Assembly: GCF_000411255.1 (NCBI RefSeq)
Contig: NZ_KE150412.1
Span: forward strand, 1,223,817-1,287,816
DNA length: 64,000 bases
Direction of reading: 5' to 3'
From: Paenibacillus sp. HGH0039
GTDB taxonomy: Bacteria; Bacillota; Bacilli; Paenibacillales; NBRC-103111
Position numbers and translations under genes: made by a program. A model generated the notes under the pieces. The model had not been told where the DNA came from. It ran no database searches and saw only the letters and a program-made list of their open reading frames with translations. Positions 8,770-18,701 of this stretch are shown one piece after another. Within the stretch, counting starts at the first letter, position 1, and each line of letters starts with the position of its first letter.

Positions 8770-9042
8770 ATGCCAAACATCAAATCCGCGATCAAAAGAG
8801 TGAAAGTAAGTGAAAAACGTCGCCTGCGCAACGCTTCCGAGAAGTCCGCTCTTCGTACAGCTGTTAAAGCTTTCGAAACAACGGTTGCCAGCAATAACGT
8901 AGATTCCGCTAAAGAAGCTCTGATCAACGCTACCAAAAAATTGGACAAAGCAGCTTCTAAAGGATTAATCCATAAAAATGCAGCTAGCCGCAAGAAGTCC
9001 CGTTTAGCGAAGAAGCTCAACGCTCTTTCCGCACAAGGCTAA
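8770..9042 (+). CDS. rpsT: 30S ribosomal protein S20
   Basis: S20 binds 16S rRNA early in small-subunit assembly. The 90 residues are Lys/Arg/Ala-rich, three-helix, and begin with the family signature [12 protein letters not shown], ending [22 protein letters not shown] chose ATG 8770 because AGGAGG (8755-8760) is nine bases away; ATG 8764 is only three bases from it. It is one of the few plus-strand genes, divergent from gpr, with its own promoter and terminator. Confidence 0.97.
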   Translation: MPNIKSAIKRVKVSEKRRLRNASEKSALRTAVKAFETTVASNNVDSAKEALINATKKLDKAASKGLIHKNAASRKKSRLAKKLNALSAQG

Positions 9043-9066
9043 TAAGCAGGACCTACACATAGGTGA

Positions 9067-9103
9067 TAAAAAGACCGGAGCCCCTGGCTCCGGTCTTTTT
9101 TTT
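9067..9103 (+). terminator. Terminator of rpsT
   Basis: An 11-bp stem AGACCGGAGCC/GGCTCCGGTCT with a 3-base loop, followed by a T8 run. Confidence 0.93.
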
Positions 9104-9304
9104 GTACAGATGGCGAGTCTGGCCGTCCGCAAAGGAACCCGCATATAGTTTGCCGGTCTGCTGTGCGCAAGTATCCGGCGTCCCATTGATGATTCGGCCG
9201 TACAAAAAGATCGGCCTAAGCGGCCGGCCCCGGGCATCGGCTCTTGGGTTTTGAACCAACCGGCCAGTTGGCCGGTCTGTCTGTATCCCTTCTTCCCGCT
9301 CGGC

Positions 9305-10324
9305 TTAAGCCGCCAAACCGAGAAGAAAGAGTTCAAGGCCGAGTACCTTGTCGATGCCGCCGCTCTTCATTTTAAAATCGAGATCGGCCAGTTGCGACAC
9401 GATCCGGCTCAGCTTTTCGATATCGTAAGCCCGGGCTTGTCCCTCCGCTACCTTCACGGCGTACGGGTGCAGGCCAAGCTGTCCCGCGATTTGCTGGTGC
9501 GAATAGCTCTGCTTGGAGAGCTCTTTCACCTGGAGCATGATCCGGAATTGGCGGGCCATCAGCATCACGATCTTGATCGGCTCCTCTTTCTGCTTGAGGA
9601 GCTCCTCCAGGAGCGCGAACGCCCGGTCCAGCCGCAGCTGGACCACCTGCTCGATCAGAATGAATACATTCTGCTCCGTGCTGCGAACCACAAGAGAATC
9701 GATCAGCTCGGGGGTCGCTGTCCCTCCCCGCCCTACGTTGAGAGAGATCTTCTCGATCTCCGCGGCCAGCGACTGAAGATGCCCGCCCGTGTACAGCACG
9801 AGCTGGTCGACGACTCCTTCCGCAAGCTCGAAGGATTCCCGCTTCGCCTGCCGGCGTACCCAGGCTTGCAGCTCTTCGGCCGTCAGCGGAAGGCAGGGCA
9901 CGAGCGCTTTTTTTTCTTTGAGCTGCTTCACCAGCTTTTTCCTCTCGTCGAGCTTGTCCACGGAAACCGTAAAGACAAGGACGGTAAAATCGACGGGAGC
10001 CCCTAAATACTCCGTTAAACGGTCCAGTTGGTGGTCGACCTTGCCGCTGTCCCTGCTGCCTGTGAGAAACTGGGCATTCCCGGCTATGATCAGTTTGCGG
10101 GGCACCATAAAAGGCAGCGTCTCGGCGTCGGCAATGACGTTCTGCACCGGAACCTCATTCAAATCGTATTTGCTTACCGCAAAATCGAGATGTTCCGGTT
10201 CGATCATTTTGTCGGTAAGTTTCCGGATAAACTGCTCGATCAGATAAGACTCGCTTCCATAGGCGACGTACACCGGAGCGAATTTTTGTTCATCTATGCT
10301 TTTCATCGCTTGTTTGTAATCCAT
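9305..10324 (-). CDS. holA: DNA polymerase III delta subunit (clamp loader)
   Basis: HolA is the clamp-loader subunit that opens the beta sliding clamp. The 339 residues have the usual family layout: an N-terminal domain (FAPVYVAYGSESYLIEQF), a middle AAA-like region (KLIIAGNAQFLTG, GAPVDFTVLVFTVSVDKLDERKK) and a C-terminal helical collar with VKVAEGQARAYDIEKLSRI. ATG 10324 (MDYKQAMKSIDEQ) follows AGAGGGG; the 12 codons upstream lack a ribosome site. In B. subtilis holA also lies between comEC and rpsT. Here the sigma/anti-sigma pair sits between comEC and holA, and rpsT is convergent. Confidence 0.93.
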   Translation of the reverse strand: MDYKQAMKSIDEQKFAPVYVAYGSESYLIEQFIRKLTDKMIEPEHLDFAVSKYDLNEVPVQNVIADAETLPFMVPRKLIIAGNAQFLTGSRDSGKVDHQLDRLTEYLGAPVDFTVLVFTVSVDKLDERKKLVKQLKEKKALVPCLPLTAEELQAWVRRQAKRESFELAEGVVDQLVLYTGGHLQSLAAEIEKISLNVGRGGTATPELIDSLVVRSTEQNVFILIEQVVQLRLDRAFALLEELLKQKEEPIKIVMLMARQFRIMLQVKELSKQSYSHQQIAGQLGLHPYAVKVAEGQARAYDIEKLSRIVSQLADLDFKMKSGGIDKVLGLELFLLGLAA

Positions 10325-10358
10325 TCGTTCGTTCCCCTCTGCATAAATCCCTGCTCCC

Positions 10359-10388
10359 ATCTTACCAATGACAAAGGGATTACGTCAA
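10359..10388 (-). promoter_or_regulatory. Promoter of holA overlapped by an inverted repeat
   Basis: On the minus strand TTGACG (10388-10383), 18 bp, TAAGAT (10364-10359). The spacer contains one arm (10372-10384) of a 13-bp inverted repeat CAAAGGGATTACG whose partner is at 10410-10422, so the promoter and repeat cannot be separated. Confidence 0.6.
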
Positions 10389-10422
10389 AACGGAATCCCA
10401 CCGTCTTGCCGTAATCCCTTTG
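10372..10422. repeat. 13-bp perfect inverted repeat upstream of holA
   Basis: CAAAGGGATTACG at 10372-10384 and its exact reverse complement at 10410-10422, with a short ACGG/CCGT helix in the loop. There is no T-run, so it is not an ordinary terminator. The rest of the gap, 10425-10632, shows nothing recognisable. Confidence 0.7.
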
Positions 10423-10632
10423 CCCGAGCAGAAAGAGAATACGCTGCCACCGCATGTTACCCGTACAAGCAGCATCTATTTAAACACCGGAGAAGAGCTC
10501 TAGAAACTCTTGACCGAGTGACAGTAAACCCGCGTTTTCTCCTGTCGTTCTCCTCAGCTTTGCGATAATTTCTCTTTGACCGATTGTTAATACAGCATAC
10601 GCGCTAACCCGCCAAAGGTGCGTGTCAGACAC

Positions 10633-10660
10633 AAAAAGAAGCATGCCTTATTTGGCACGC
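10633..10660 (-). terminator. Terminator overlapping the anti-sigma stop codon
   Basis: On the minus strand GCGTGCC-AAATAA-GGCATGC then TTCTTTTTG. The left arm encodes the last residues and the loop holds the TAA stop, so the terminator begins inside the gene. Confidence 0.75.
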
Positions 10661-11844
10661 TCCTGCTTTGTTTTCAAGGAGACGACATACTCCTGCTTCG
10701 TGTTCCCGCTGCTTACTTCGTAGACGAACTCGTCGTTGCCGTTCCAGCCGACAAGCCGCAGCGTATCGGTTTCTTTCCACTGCTTGGCGGAAACGTAAAC
10801 GGAAGTTCCGTCCGTTTTGACAATCGTAAGCTTACGCTCTTCGATCTTCGCGCTCAGCTTGCCGTCGGGAGACGTTCCTCCGGTGCCTGCGGCGGTGAAT
10901 GTGTGGGCATCTTTCTTGTCCGGATCGGTCGTGGCGATCTTGCCGCCCGTCTGTCCGTCTCCCGATCCCGAAGTACCGCCGGACGTATCGCCGGGGCTTG
11001 GGGATACTCCGTGGTCCGCAGGCGGATTGTCGGTACCGCCCGCGACCTTGCCTTCGTTCGCAGAAGCATTCGGCTGTTTATCTGGCTGCGGAGTAGAAGT
11101 CGTTCCCGGTTGTTCCTTGCGGGATCCTTCCTCTTTCGGAGAATCCGCATCCGATTTCTGCTGCCCTGCACCGCTTCCCTTGTCTGTATCTCCGGTCGAT
11201 GCGGTGCGGTCCGTCTGATTCCCTTCGCCGTTTGAATCCGTCTGCGGCTTGCCGGCGCTTTTGGAATCTCCGGGCGTTTGGGACGCAGGCGGCGCCGTCG
11301 GCGTACCGCCGCTTTGCTTGCCCGATCCGCTCACGTCCGGAACGGCGGTCGGCTGCACCGATTTTGCCGCCGTATCCGCGTTTTCCGTCTTTGCTCCGGT
11401 CAAGGCCGAAAACATGCCCGCCGGACCCGATTGAGCCGGACGGTCCATGTTGAACGCGAAAAATCCGAGTACAAAGCCGGCGGCCACAACGCCGCTGACT
11501 GTTTTCCAGGAGACATGCGCGGCTATGCGGCGAGTCCAAGGAAGCTGTTCCGGGGAACGCGGGGAACGGCCGACTGCGCGAGACAGACCTGCGGCTTCTT
11601 CGCGCCGGTTGGACTTTTCTTCATCCAGCCGCTCAAGCTGCGGAAGAATCGAATCGACGATACTGAATGGCGGCATGATTTTCGGAAGGTTTTCCAATTC
11701 CTTGGACAGCATGCGCAGCCTCTGCAGCATGGTGCCGCATTCCGAACATTGTTGGACATGCTGATTGAGACGCTGCCGCTCCAGATCGTTCAAATCTCCG
11801 TCGAGATCTCTCTGCATCAGCTCTTTCACCTCTTTGCAATTCAT
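10648..11844 (-). CDS. Membrane anti-sigma factor with zinc-finger-like N-terminus
   Basis: A 398-residue probable anti-sigma factor for the ECF sigma encoded just upstream. Residues 1-55 form a ZAS-type (zf-HC2) domain: Cys3, then HVQQCSEC with the usual His-x3-Cys-x2-Cys spacing. One membrane segment follows (about 115-137, VSGVVAAGFVLGFFAF). An extracytoplasmic Thr/Ser/Pro/Gly/Gln-rich stretch of roughly 170 residues leads to a small C-terminal domain (LSAKIEERKLTIVKTDGTSV; LRLVGWNGNDEFVYEV) that may sense a signal. Its ATG overlaps the sigma stop as ATGA, so the two are translationally coupled. The signal is unknown. Confidence 0.85.
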   Translation of the reverse strand: MNCKEVKELMQRDLDGDLNDLERQRLNQHVQQCSECGTMLQRLRMLSKELENLPKIMPPFSIVDSILPQLERLDEEKSNRREEAAGLSRAVGRSPRSPEQLPWTRRIAAHVSWKTVSGVVAAGFVLGFFAFNMDRPAQSGPAGMFSALTGAKTENADTAAKSVQPTAVPDVSGSGKQSGGTPTAPPASQTPGDSKSAGKPQTDSNGEGNQTDRTASTGDTDKGSGAGQQKSDADSPKEEGSRKEQPGTTSTPQPDKQPNASANEGKVAGGTDNPPADHGVSPSPGDTSGGTSGSGDGQTGGKIATTDPDKKDAHTFTAAGTGGTSPDGKLSAKIEERKLTIVKTDGTSVYVSAKQWKETDTLRLVGWNGNDEFVYEVSSGNTKQEYVVSLKTKQERAK

Positions 11845-12389
11845 CCCCGAACACCTCCTTTCTGATATTCATGGAGTAACCCTTGAAGCTGCTGTCTCGC
11901 CCGAAAAAGATAGGATTTAACCGTGTTCAGCGGAAGCCCCAGGCAATCCGCAATCTCGTGATAGGAGAAATCCTGCAAATACCGCAAAACAACGACCGAT
12001 CGGTGGTGCTCGGGCAGTTTCTCGATAGCTTCTTGAATATCCTGCGCCAAGTAACCGATCATCACTTCGTCCTCAACGTCCTTGGGGGTGGTGAACGTAA
12101 GTTCGTGTTCTTCAATCGATACGGTCGGCTTCGTCTTGCGGAATTTGTCGATGCAGATATTGGTCACAATACGCTGAACCCATGTTTTAAAAAGAGCTTT
12201 CTCTTCATAAGACTGGATTTTCGTATAAATACGAATAAGCGCTTCTTGCGAGGCATCGAGGGCATCCTGCTCATTACCCAGCAGGTAATAAGCCGTGCGG
12301 TAGACATGGGTTTCAATTTGTCTTAATAAGGTAACTAGCGCTTCCCGGTCACCCGATTGTGCCGCTTTTACCATTTCGGGCGCTACCAC
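11841..12389 (-). CDS. ECF-type RNA polymerase sigma factor
   Basis: A 182-residue sigma-70 family protein with only regions 2 and 4, as in ECF sigmas. Region 2 has AYYLLGNEQDALDASQEALI and FKTWVQRIVTNICIDKFRK. Region 4 has LPEHHRSVVVLRYLQDFSYH and the helix-turn-helix EIADCLGLPLNTVKSYLFRA. I chose GTG 12389 (VAPEMVKAAQSGD) because AGAGGGGG lies six to seven bases before it; a TTG at 12410 would put the ribosome site inside the gene. It is co-transcribed with its anti-sigma and probably drives its own promoter. The exact ECF subgroup is not assigned. Confidence 0.92.
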   Translation of the reverse strand: MVAPEMVKAAQSGDREALVTLLRQIETHVYRTAYYLLGNEQDALDASQEALIRIYTKIQSYEEKALFKTWVQRIVTNICIDKFRKTKPTVSIEEHELTFTTPKDVEDEVMIGYLAQDIQEAIEKLPEHHRSVVVLRYLQDFSYHEIADCLGLPLNTVKSYLFRARQQLQGLLHEYQKGGVRG

Positions 12390-12417
12390 AAGAATCCCCC
12401 TCTCTTGCAACTATACA

Positions 12418-12444
12418 GACGCATTTATGTACATGAATGTTGCA
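12418..12444 (-). promoter_or_regulatory. ECF-type, probably autoregulatory promoter
   Basis: On the minus strand TGCAAC (12444-12439), 17 bp, CGTC (12421-12418). This resembles promoters of Bacillus SigM/SigW/SigX (TGAAAC-16/17-CGTC or CGTA). The implied start is only about 20 nt before the GTG, just leaving room for the ribosome site. The remainder of the gap to the comEC stop (12445-12697) holds a weak hairpin near 12620-12640 and nothing else recognised. Confidence 0.6.
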
Positions 12445-12697
12445 ACTTATCATCAAATTTAGGACTTTCATTCTATAAGAATATCAAAAAATTTTCCGAA
12501 GGTACACTTAAGCCGGAGATAATTAACAAAATGGGGAAAGTACGCGTAATAAGCGAACAATTCCCAACTCCCGATTGAATCTTCCGCATTAAAAAACTCC
12601 GTCCCTTAACAATAGCACAAGATTGTTGCTAAAATGTTTCTTTCGGCTGAAAACAACCTTAAAATTGCCTGCCGTCCGCAAAAAAATTCCAATTCGA

Positions 12698-15526
12698 TCA
12701 ACTATCCCCCGAAACTGCAGGCTTACCGGGCAATACCGAACGGACGTAAATCTTCCCGCTTCTTACCAGCAGTTGGATCTCCCCCAGTAAATCCGTCCGG
12801 AGGACCCGGATATCATTTCTTTCCAGTCTTGCAACTACGTCCGGTGAAGGATGTCTGTACATATTTTTGACCCCTGCGGAAATAAGCGCGGTCCGCGGCT
12901 TCCAGTAGCCGATCCAGTCGCTTCCGGTTGACGTTTTGCTGCCGTGGTGGGCCACTTTAAGAACATCGATCCCGGGAGTCGCCGGGGTACCGTTTTCCGT
13001 GCCGTCCGCTTCTTTCGCGCCGTTGTCAGACTGCGGAAGTTTCGTCCCGTGCGCTTCATTTGTGGAGTTCCGCGATTGCAGAAGTTCCATGACACGGCGC
13101 TCCGCTTTCACATCCATATCCCCGGTAAAAAGCCACCTCGTCCCTTCCATTTCCAGCAGAAAAACGACGGAAACGCCGTTCTGCTCGTTTTCCAGAACAA
13201 TGGGGTTATCGGTGGAGCCGTAAATATCCTGTGCGGCCGACGGCGCAGGCTCGGCTCCGGTTTTTCCTGCCGTCCGCTGAGCGGGAAATGCAAGTTGTCC
13301 AGATCCGGATGCGGCCGGGTGCGAGTCCTTACCCGCCGGAATCTGCCCGTTCTCCGGCAGCGGGGCGAGAAAATCGAGCCGTGTTCGGTTGTCCATTCGG
13401 AGTGTTTTCCCGTAAGCGGCGGAAATAAGCGGGATTTTCTTATCGACAACGGTACGGAACAGCTTCTCTACTTGCGGACCGGACTTGTAGGTGCCGTTGA
13501 AAATGAACGTCTCCACCGGAATGTCCTCCAGGACAGCCTGGAGACCCCCGCTGTGGTCGGCATCTTCATGGGTCAGGATAACGGCATCGAGTTTGTGGAC
13601 ACCTCTTTTTTTCAGAAGGGGAACCAGCGTTTTCCTTCCTACCTCGTAAGGGTCGGCGCGCAGCTTCCATTCCTCTCCGGGCTTGCGGAAAGATACGGTC
13701 CCTCCTCCGTCTACCAGTATATATTTACGCTCCGGTGTCCGTATGAGGATGCTGTCTCCCTGTCCGACGTCGATCATATCCACGCAGGCCTCTGAGTTCC
13801 AGCGATCGGGCGTGTAACCGTAATAAAGAAGCCCGAACCAGCCGAGACCCAGCACGATTACGGCTGCCGAAGACGTTCTGTACCGGGAAAACATACTCCG
13901 CCCGGGAGCAAGCACATCAAGCTGCGGAGTGCCGGCCTCATTTTGAACGCGGCGGTTCCGCACCAAACGTTCGAGGCCTCCGCAAATGCCGGCAAGCAGG
14001 AGATAGTAAACCGCGATCCAAAAAACCGAAGGGGACGGCCAGATCGTCCGGAATCCCTCCCACTGATCCAGCCACTCGACGATGCGGAAAACAAATCCGG
14101 TCCCGCTTTCGGTTACCCAAGCGCCCAAACGGCCGAGCGGAACATACACCAGTCCGAGACATGTCGCAATCAAGCCCGCAGGGAAAATGAGCAGGCTGAA
14201 AACCGGCACGAGGGCCGCGTTAGCCAGCCAGGAAAGCAGCGAAAATTGATTGAAATAATAGATGGAGACGGGAAACGAAACAAGCTGGGACACAAGGGTA
14301 ATGGCAGCGGTATTGCGGAGTACGGCGTTCTTGAGGGGCAAAAGGGCGGTAACGCGGGGAACGCCGACGATCAATCCGAGCGTCACCAGAAAAGAAAGCT
14401 GAAAGCTGACGTCCAGCAAATAATAGGGGTTCCAGATCAAAAGCCCCAACCCGACGAGGCAGGCGATTTGCAAAATATCTTTAATTCGGTTTTTACGGAC
14501 GGCGAGGAGGCCGATCATCGTCATCAGGCCCGCCCGCACAATGGACGGAGAAGCTCCCGTCAGAAGGATATAGAGAGGCAGCAAAAAGACGGCAACGAGC
14601 AGATATGTTTCTTTGGGCAGCCCGAGCCTTTTCAGTACCCAGATCAGAACGCCCAGAAAAACAGCCACATTCAGCCCCGAAATCGCGAGAATATGAGTCA
14701 GCCCGAGATTCGAAAATTGGGCGTACCGGTCGGGGTCCATATCATCGGTTAATCCGATGAGCATGCTTTTCATAAAGCCCGCCTGTCCGGGCGTGAAAAT
14801 TCCGTCGATGCGGCCGCCCAGATAGCCGCGGAGGGCATCCGTCGTCCGCAGGAGGCGCTCGGCCGCCAGCCGCGGACTCGTGAGAGCGGCGGTTATAGAC
14901 GCCGGCGGACCGTGCTGCACCTGCTGGGCGCCTTTGACGACCAGCAGCCAGTGTTTGCCCTGCTGGCGCAAATAGCGGCGGTAGTCGAATCCGCCGAAGT
15001 TCCGCGCGGCAGCGGGCTCCTGCAGCTCGCCCCGCATGGCGAGCCGGTCTCCCCGCCGCCAGGCTGCGGCGGCGCTCTGCTCCGCCGGACTCAGCAGGCG
15101 CAGGGACACCTGCACCCGCTCCTCCGGCGGAGCCCCTGCGGCAGCGTCTGCTTCGCTGCCGCTCTCCCCGAGCTGCGAAACGCGCAGCTCGAAGGAGGCT
15201 CTGTCGCCGTCGACGGCGACAGGAGAGGCCAGCGTGCCCGCCACGCTCACCTGGCTGCCTTGGGAGGCAACCGCGGCTGCGGCGGGCAGAGCGGTGCTGT
15301 TACGCCGGTCCGTATCGGCGTAATAGCAGCAGGCTGCGGCGGCGACAAGCACCGCAGCGGTCCATCGGCGCTTCGGCAGACGAAGCGCCATGACACCCGC
15401 GGCCGCGGCGGCGAAAGCTGCGCCGCTCCAGGCGGTCATCCACGGTTTGGACGCGTATATGGCCGCCCCGTAGCCGATAACCCACAAAACCGTCAAACCT
15501 ACTATGTCATTACGGTTTAAACGCAT
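12698..15526 (-). CDS. comEC: Competence DNA channel protein ComEC/Rec2
   Basis: ComEC forms the inner-membrane channel that imports single-stranded DNA during transformation. The 942 residues comprise an N-terminal DUF4131/OB region with two or three membrane segments (about 1-215), the multi-spanning Competence domain (about 235-540, with GLTHILAISGLNVAVFLG) and a C-terminal metallo-beta-lactamase-like domain. That domain shows DVGQGDSILIRTPERK, LTHEDADHSGG and KVAHHGSKTS. It is longer than the B. subtilis protein partly because of a Pro/Ser/Ala-rich insert before KVAHHG. ATG 15526 has only a weak GAAGAGAG. A terminator after comEB lies between it and comEB, so it may have its own promoter. 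Confidence 0.95.
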   Translation of the reverse strand: MRLNRNDIVGLTVLWVIGYGAAIYASKPWMTAWSGAAFAAAAAGVMALRLPKRRWTAAVLVAAAACCYYADTDRRNSTALPAAAAVASQGSQVSVAGTLASPVAVDGDRASFELRVSQLGESGSEADAAAGAPPEERVQVSLRLLSPAEQSAAAAWRRGDRLAMRGELQEPAAARNFGGFDYRRYLRQQGKHWLLVVKGAQQVQHGPPASITAALTSPRLAAERLLRTTDALRGYLGGRIDGIFTPGQAGFMKSMLIGLTDDMDPDRYAQFSNLGLTHILAISGLNVAVFLGVLIWVLKRLGLPKETYLLVAVFLLPLYILLTGASPSIVRAGLMTMIGLLAVRKNRIKDILQIACLVGLGLLIWNPYYLLDVSFQLSFLVTLGLIVGVPRVTALLPLKNAVLRNTAAITLVSQLVSFPVSIYYFNQFSLLSWLANAALVPVFSLLIFPAGLIATCLGLVYVPLGRLGAWVTESGTGFVFRIVEWLDQWEGFRTIWPSPSVFWIAVYYLLLAGICGGLERLVRNRRVQNEAGTPQLDVLAPGRSMFSRYRTSSAAVIVLGLGWFGLLYYGYTPDRWNSEACVDMIDVGQGDSILIRTPERKYILVDGGGTVSFRKPGEEWKLRADPYEVGRKTLVPLLKKRGVHKLDAVILTHEDADHSGGLQAVLEDIPVETFIFNGTYKSGPQVEKLFRTVVDKKIPLISAAYGKTLRMDNRTRLDFLAPLPENGQIPAGKDSHPAASGSGQLAFPAQRTAGKTGAEPAPSAAQDIYGSTDNPIVLENEQNGVSVVFLLEMEGTRWLFTGDMDVKAERRVMELLQSRNSTNEAHGTKLPQSDNGAKEADGTENGTPATPGIDVLKVAHHGSKTSTGSDWIGYWKPRTALISAGVKNMYRHPSPDVVARLERNDIRVLRTDLLGEIQLLVRSGKIYVRSVLPGKPAVSGDS

Positions 15527-15725
15527 TTCTCATCTCTCTTCCTGTATGTGTGATAAGCTCATTCGTTGCGTTTCGGAACTAGAACACGCAAGTTCTTTCA
15601 GTCCATTTCACTCCGCTCCTGCTTAGACAGGGAAACCGTATAATCGCCGGCGCTTCCTTCCCTCACCAGGTAAACGCATCCCTCCTGCGCAGGCCGCGCC
15701 CCGTATCCTTTTGTTCCGCCGGACA

Positions 15726-15770
15726 ACAAAAAGAACCCCCGCTGCTCTACTGGAGCGGCGGAGGTTCTTC
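15726..15770 (-). terminator. Terminator downstream of comEB
   Basis: On the minus strand AAGAACCTCCGCCGCTC, loop, GAGCAGCGGGGGTTCTT, then TTTG. It lies in the 326-bp comEB-comEC gap; the rest of that gap (15527-15725) shows no gene or clear promoter. Confidence 0.85.
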
Positions 15771-15852
15771 CTCACGCTATTTGTGTTCCGTTCAGTGAAA
15801 CAGCTTGCCGGGGTTCGTTTCCCGCAGACAAAAAGCCGTTCGCCGAACTCAT

Positions 15853-16365
15853 TCAGTTGACAATCCGGTGGTCCGTTCCCTCGGGCGGCTCGTATCCCTG
15901 TATTTGGCGGAAGGCAATTCCCCTCGCAGCCATCAAGGCATTCACCTTGTCACTGTCCTTCGGATAAGGCCGGTGAAACACGATCTCCCGCACCCCGCTG
16001 TTGGCCAGCATATTCGAGCAGGTCCAGCACGGCTGATCCGTTACGTAGACGCTGGAACCCTCGCGGTCTTCGCGGTCGGTGAACAGAAGCAGGTTCTGCT
16101 CCGCATGAATCGTACGGATACAGCGCTGCTTGCGTATCATTTCTTCCTTACCGTCCGCGACGTGCAGCTCGTACTCCTCGACAAGCATGCATCCTTCCTC
16201 GGAGCAGTCCGGAACTCCCATGGGCGCCCCGTTGTATGCCGTGCCGAGAAGCTTCTTGCCCTGCACGAGCACGGCTCCGACATGCCGGCGGCTGCACTGC
16301 GAGCGCGTGGAAGCCATATAGGCGATATCCATGAAGTAAGTGTCCCAGTCTTTGCGCCCCGTCAT
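15853..16365 (-). CDS. comEB: dCMP deaminase family protein ComEB
   Basis: A 170-residue zinc cytidine/dCMP deaminase. The catalytic set is TIHAEQN (His-Ala-Glu) and TDQPCWTCSNM (Pro-Cys-x2-Cys), with the substrate-loop RSQCSRRHVGAVLV and YNGAPMG. It converts dCMP to dUMP for thymidylate synthesis. The comE location is conserved, but in B. subtilis the gene is dispensable for DNA uptake. It starts eight bases after the metY stop, so it belongs to a metY-comEB unit here and is cut off from comEC by a terminator. Confidence 0.93.
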   Translation of the reverse strand: MTGRKDWDTYFMDIAYMASTRSQCSRRHVGAVLVQGKKLLGTAYNGAPMGVPDCSEEGCMLVEEYELHVADGKEEMIRKQRCIRTIHAEQNLLLFTDREDREGSSVYVTDQPCWTCSNMLANSGVREIVFHRPYPKDSDKVNALMAARGIAFRQIQGYEPPEGTDHRIVN

Positions 16366-16373
16366 GACCGCAC

Positions 16374-17681
<1,308 letters not shown>

Positions 17682-17806
17682 TTATCGCGTTGATTGGGCC
17701 TATTTTCTCATATTTCCTCGTAAAATGAAAGAAAGTTTAGTAGATTTTCTCAATTCCGACATTTACGCATGCTCTTCTTTTCTTCATACCGCCTTCCAAA
17801 ATCCCC

Positions 17807-18460
17807 TCAAGGATTAATTTGCAGGTAAGGCTTCATCTTCGCGAGCATTTTTTCCCCGATTCCCTTGATATCCAGCAACTGCTCGGCCCTTTTAAACTTC
17901 CCGTGCTGTTCCCGGTATGCAAGGATCGCTTTCCCTTTGCTTTCGCCGATTCCGGGCAGTTCCATCAATTGCTGCAGGTTGGCTGTATTAATATCGATTT
18001 TGGGACCCGGCGGGATTTTCTTGTCTGCTGCGGGCCCGCCGGACTCCTTCTTCCCGGGAACCGCTTCATTCCCTCCGGCGACATTTCGCTGCTGATCCGC
18101 CTGCGCAGGATTGTCATCGGCGGCCGCCCCTTTCCGGGATGAAGCCGGGGCCTGCTCCGAGCCGCCTCCGGTAGCGCCTGCCGCGGAATCCTCCGCCCCC
18201 GCTTGCTTACTCCCGGCGCCTACTTCTTCCTTCGCCTCCGTTTTCGCTGACGATGACGGTGACGAAGGCTTCTCCGAAGGCGATACCGGCTTCGTTCCTT
18301 CTATCGTTTGCGCCATGGAGGCGTTCAACGCCGTAAAACCTTGCGGTACGGTGCCTCGCGGGCTCACTAGCAGCCAGACTCCCAATCCTGCCGCGATTAC
18401 GGCAGCGGAGCCCGCCAGAACGCCCCGGCTTTTCCAACTCTGAAAATTCCAGTTCAACAT
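17807..18460 (-). CDS. comEA: Competence DNA receptor ComEA, helix-hairpin-helix protein
   Basis: ComEA is the membrane-bound DNA receptor that hands DNA to ComEC. The 217 residues have an N-terminal membrane anchor (about 12-33, GVLAGSAAVIAAGLGVWLLV), then about 110 residues of Ser/Ala/Glu/Gly-rich linker. The C-terminal double HhH DNA-binding domain follows (INTANLQQLMELPGIGESKG and LLDIKGIGEKMLAKM). I see no SLBB/soluble-ligand domain of the kind present between anchor and HhH in B. subtilis ComEA. AAAGGAGTG precedes ATG 18460. It is divergent from comER. Confidence 0.92.
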   Translation of the reverse strand: MLNWNFQSWKSRGVLAGSAAVIAAGLGVWLLVSPRGTVPQGFTALNASMAQTIEGTKPVSPSEKPSSPSSSAKTEAKEEVGAGSKQAGAEDSAAGATGGGSEQAPASSRKGAAADDNPAQADQQRNVAGGNEAVPGKKESGGPAADKKIPPGPKIDINTANLQQLMELPGIGESKGKAILAYREQHGKFKRAEQLLDIKGIGEKMLAKMKPYLQINP

Positions 18461-18701
18461 GAAACACTCCTTTGATTTTTTGAATAAACGGTTTTACACC
18501 ACAGGAAACCGGCATAATTGTGTGAGAATGTTCATACCGTTAAGAAAACGTTCCTGCGTTTTTTGTCCCTGCATAAAGATGTAAACTTTGTCGGCGCCCG
18601 CTTCTGTAATGAGTCGGGTGTAATGAATCCGTTCCGGTATGCGGCACCGGTCCTATTGCCGGAAGGAGACCTGTCCGACTATTTCATGAGGAGGGTTGTC
18701 G

